The translations under genes and the position numbers were made by a program. Below the pieces are notes generated by a model, which did not search any database, was not told the origin of the DNA, and was given only the letters and a program-made list of their open reading frames with translations. 7,237 bases of DNA from Candidatus Magasanikiibacteriota bacterium (lineage in GTDB: Bacteria; Patescibacteriota; Patescibacteriia; Magasanikbacterales; UBA922): assembly GCA_023246555.1 (NCBI GenBank), contig JAHFIC010000016.1, positions 1 through 7,237 of the forward strand, written 5' to 3'. Below are positions 5,264-7,237 of the stretch, piece by piece (position 1 is the first letter of the stretch; each line of letters begins with the position of its first letter).

Positions 5264-5314
5264 GCTCACGTACTAGCTTTTTAGCTAGTGGGAAATTGCC
5301 TAATAAGCTACGTT

Positions 5315-5689
5315 ATGTCCTTCGATCGTCTTATCCGACTTTCTCAACGCACGGGTGACCGTTTAATCGTTCATGATCCAGTGAATGGCCGCGACGTGGT
5401 TATTCTTGGGATAGATGCATATGAGGGTTTGGTTTTTGGCAAAGATGCTGTGAGTGTCTGGGAAGAAGGTGGTGATGGGGTGTCAGAAGAAGATATCTCG
5501 AATTGGCATAGTACGGAGCGTGTGCTTTCAGATCGGTACGGGGATTGGAACGATTCGATGCCAAGTATCTCTGAAGATGGTAAAGAAGCAATGCAAGACG
5601 CCGAAGAAGAACGGAAAGACATTGTGGAAAAATCAAACAAAGATGGGATCCCGGATGAACCGGTATTTTACGAAGAACCAATCGTGTAG
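5315..5689 (+). CDS. Hypothetical small acidic protein
   Basis: 124 aa from ATG 5315 (GTG 5288 is an in-frame alternative but overlaps the leader hairpin). No Shine-Dalgarno site is visible. I do not recognise the family. The first ~45 residues look folded: a helix MSFDRLIRLSQRTGD, then LIVHDPVNGRDVVILGIDAYEGLVFG, a beta-beta-alpha pattern faintly like the DNA-binding part of small antitoxins of the Phd/YefM type. This likeness is weak and no toxin gene is next to it. The remaining ~75 residues are strongly acidic and low in hydrophobics (SEDGKEAMQDAEEERKDI and similar), probably disordered. There is no signal peptide or membrane segment. It has its own promoter, and lies between the 16S terminator and the tuf promoter. 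Codon use resembles its neighbours, so it is probably a real native gene. Confidence 0.75.
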   Translation: MSFDRLIRLSQRTGDRLIVHDPVNGRDVVILGIDAYEGLVFGKDAVSVWEEGGDGVSEEDISNWHSTERVLSDRYGDWNDSMPSISEDGKEAMQDAEEERKDIVEKSNKDGIPDEPVFYEEPIV

Positions 5690-5710
5690 GATTGTCCCCA
5701 AGGTGCGCAC

Positions 5711-5739
5711 TTGACGACCTAAGGGCTTTCCGATATACT
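5711..5739 (+). promoter_or_regulatory. tuf promoter (-35 TTGACG, -10 TATACT)
   Basis: TTGACG (5711-5716) and TATACT (5734-5739) are 17 nt apart. The start would be near 5746, leaving a leader of about 100 nt that begins with a small hairpin, GGTAT-TTTC-ATACC (5747-5760). Confidence 0.88.
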
Positions 5740-5805
5740 CCCGACCGGTATTTTCATACCACTTTTTGTATCTTTTTATTCAAAAAAACCCGCTGGACAA
5801 CAAAT

Positions 5806-5838
5806 CTGCCTTGACCACTTTAGGGCAGTGCGGGGAAG
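5806..5838 (+). promoter_or_regulatory. Leader hairpin and weak ribosome-binding site of tuf
   Basis: CTGCCTT (5806-5812) can pair with AGGGCAG (5822-5828, one T-G pair) around a 9-nt loop. The purine run GGGGAAG (5832-5838), the only Shine-Dalgarno candidate, follows 4 nt later and 8 nt before ATG 5847. The hairpin could influence ribosome access; this is inferred. Confidence 0.45.
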
Positions 5839-5846
5839 TATCATGT

Positions 5847-7034
5847 ATGGCAGAGTTTCAACGGACCAAGCCGCATGTGAATGTCGGCACTATCGGTCAC
5901 GTCGATCACGGCAAGACCACGCTCACCGCGAGCATCTTGAAGGTTGCCGCGGCGCATGGATTTATCGCACAAGCGAAAAGCGTTGATGAAATTGATAACG
6001 CGCCAGAAGAAAAAGCGCGCGGTATCACTATCAATACATCGCATGTCGAATATGAAACCACGAATCGGCACTACGCCCACGTCGACTGTCCGGGGCATGC
6101 TGACTATGTGAAGAACATGATCACTGGTGCGGCACAGATGGACGGCGCTATTCTTGTTGTGTCAGCGGCAGACGGTCCAATGCCGCAAACCCGCGAGCAT
6201 ATTCTTCTCGCTCGTCAGGTCGGTGTTCCATATATTATTGTCTTTTTGAACAAAGTCGATCAGGTGTCTGACGCAGAACTTATTGATCTGGTTGAAGAAG
6301 AAATTCGCGATCTCTTGAAGAAGTATGATTTTCCAGGCGACACGACGCCAATCATTCGCGGCTCAGCGCTGAAAGCGCTTGAAAATCCCGGCGATGAGGT
6401 CGCGGCAAAGCCAATCTTGGATCTTTTGAAAACGCTTGATGAATACATTCCAGAGCCAAAGCGTGATTTGGACAAGCCATTCCTCATGCCAGTGGAAGAT
6501 GTCTTCTCCATTGAAGGTCGTGGTACGGTTGTGACTGGTCGGATTGAGCGCGGGATTATCAAAATCGGTGATGAAATAGAAATGGTCGGCATGCGCGATA
6601 CCACAAAAACAACGATTACCGGAGTTGAAATGTTTAATAAGACCTTGAATCAAGGTCAGGCAGGCGACAATGCCGGCCTTCTTCTCCGTGGTACGAAGAA
6701 AGAGGATGTGGAACGCGGTATGGTTTTGGCCAAAACCGGTTCAATCAAACCGCATACAGAATTCGAAGCGGAGGTCTATGCGTTGACGAAGGAAGAAGGT
6801 GGCCGTCACAAGCCATTTTTCACCGGATACAAACCTCAATTTTACATTCGCACCACTGATGTGACAGGTGAAGTAACATTGCCGGCAGGTTCTGAAATGG
6901 TCATGCCAGGAGACACGATTCAACTCAAAATCAAACTTATCGTGCCGGTTGCCATGGAAGAGAAGATGCGTTTTGCCATCCGCGAAGGAGGCAAAACGGT
7001 CGGCGCCGGAGTCGTGACAAAAATTATTGCATAA
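5847..7034 (+). CDS. tuf: Elongation factor Tu
   Basis: EF-Tu is the GTPase that carries aminoacyl-tRNA to the ribosomal A site. The 395-aa product has the normal length and starts MAEFQRTKPHVNVGTIGHVDHGKTT. The frame is open from TTG 5766, but those 27 extra codons are leader sequence, so ATG 5847 is chosen. GTPase motifs: G1 GHVDHGKT (17-24), G2 RGITI, G3 DCPGHADY, G4 NKVD, G5 SALK. Domains 2 and 3 follow, with EDVFSIEGRGTVVTGRIERG and HKPFFTGYKPQFYIRTTDVTG, ending GVVTKIIA. All catalytic residues appear intact, including the histidine after the G3 PG (PGH). It has its own promoter, and a terminator-like hairpin follows the stop by 10 nt, separating it from rpsJ. Confidence 0.99.
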   Translation: MAEFQRTKPHVNVGTIGHVDHGKTTLTASILKVAAAHGFIAQAKSVDEIDNAPEEKARGITINTSHVEYETTNRHYAHVDCPGHADYVKNMITGAAQMDGAILVVSAADGPMPQTREHILLARQVGVPYIIVFLNKVDQVSDAELIDLVEEEIRDLLKKYDFPGDTTPIIRGSALKALENPGDEVAAKPILDLLKTLDEYIPEPKRDLDKPFLMPVEDVFSIEGRGTVVTGRIERGIIKIGDEIEMVGMRDTTKTTITGVEMFNKTLNQGQAGDNAGLLLRGTKKEDVERGMVLAKTGSIKPHTEFEAEVYALTKEEGGRHKPFFTGYKPQFYIRTTDVTGEVTLPAGSEMVMPGDTIQLKIKLIVPVAMEEKMRFAIREGGKTVGAGVVTKIIA

Positions 7035-7044
7035 TTATTCTGTT

Positions 7045-7085
7045 GCCACCCCCCGCTTTTCGCGGGGGGTGGCATGTTCTTTTTT
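7045..7085 (+). terminator. Terminator or attenuator hairpin between tuf and rpsJ
   Basis: A perfect 12-bp GC-rich stem (7045-7056 with 7062-7073) with loop TTTTC, followed by ATGTTC and six more T to 7085. rpsJ starts at 7092, too close for a separate promoter in between, so the hairpin must allow some read-through if rpsJ is expressed from tuf. Confidence 0.88.
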
Positions 7086-7091
7086 CATTTT

Positions 7092-7237
7092 ATGACAACC
7101 AAAACCGTATCGGCAAAAACAAAGAAAGCTACCGCGCAAGTCGCTAGCGAGCAAGTGCGAACAAAAATCCGCGTGAAGATATCAGCGTACGATCACAAGA
7201 TTATTGATGCTGCGACAAAGACAATCATTGATACAGC
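7092..7237 (+). CDS. rpsJ: Ribosomal protein S10 (uS10), N-terminal part (3' end outside window)
   Basis: S10 is a 30S head protein and also part (NusE) of transcription antitermination complexes. 48 full codons are visible. The S10 match begins at residue ~24 with KIRVKISAYDHKIIDAATKTIIDTA, matching the family start (K-I-R-I-R-L-K-A-Y-D-H). Residues 1-23 (MTTKTVSAKTKKATAQVASEQVR) form a lysine-, alanine- and threonine-rich extension not found in E. coli S10, possibly a disordered rRNA-binding tail. An internal start near V22 (GTG) would remove most of it. There is no Shine-Dalgarno site; the ATG follows the U-tract of the terminator hairpin. It is probably the first gene of an S10 ribosomal protein operon continuing outside the window. 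Confidence 0.93.
   Translation, partial: MTTKTVSAKTKKATAQVASEQVRTKIRVKISAYDHKIIDAATKTIIDT

Noticed and set aside
5766..5846. 27-residue N-terminal extension of EF-Tu from TTG 5766
   Set aside because: EF-Tu proteins start at MA(E/K)..., ATG 5847 gives the standard length, and the extension falls on the leader hairpin.

Overview
The window comes from a bacterium, most probably a member of the Candidate Phyla Radiation (Patescibacteria, Parcubacteria-like). This assignment is inferred. It rests on a short 16S core (about 1,493 nt after intron removal), a 16S interrupted by a self-splicing intron with a LAGLIDADG gene, a C526-to-A change in the 530 loop that destroys the usual 515F primer site, weak or absent Shine-Dalgarno sequences before several genes, and a truncated ClpC-like ATPase. 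All genes lie on the + strand and read with normal stop codons.

Layout. (1) 2-466: 3' end of fusA (EF-G domains IV/V), closed by a strong hairpin terminator. (2) 536/542-1588: membrane-anchored protein with a single ClpC-type D1 AAA+ domain. (3) 1616-2278: trmD, the tRNA m1G37 methyltransferase, probably co-transcribed with the ATPase gene. (4) 2318-5225: a complete stand-alone 16S rRNA unit with a near-consensus promoter, a long leader carrying a palindromic element, a pre-16S processing stem, the mature 16S, a trailer and a rho-independent terminator. No tRNA, 23S or 5S follows. (5) 5235-5689: a promoter and a small acidic protein of unknown function. (6) 5711-7085: tuf (EF-Tu) with its own promoter, a structured leader and a 12-bp terminator-like hairpin. 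(7) 7092-end: start of rpsJ (S10).

The main find is inside the 16S. A 952-nt intron (3985-4936) sits between E. coli positions 1397 and 1398, in the decoding-site linker between helices 28 and 44. It looks like a group II intron of the bacterial IIC type. It starts GGGUGCC, carries the IIC-like core block at 4317-4341, a 7-bp EBS1-IBS1 match that ends exactly at the 5' splice site, a domain V hairpin with a CGC triad, and a domain VI with a bulged adenosine 8 nt from the 3' splice site. Its open reading frame encodes a single-motif LAGLIDADG homing endonuclease instead of the reverse transcriptase usual for this class. The frame runs through domains V and VI and ends on a TGA whose A is the predicted branch point. 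A helix-28 covariation (A921 with U1396) independently supports the 5' splice site.

The gene order is also notable. Bacteria commonly keep rpsL-rpsG-fusA-tuf-rpsJ together; here about 5.4 kb containing the 16S gene, trmD and the ClpC-like gene separates fusA from tuf. Most of the window serves translation (EF-G, TrmD, 16S, EF-Tu, S10), but it is divided by separate promoters and terminators into several transcription units.
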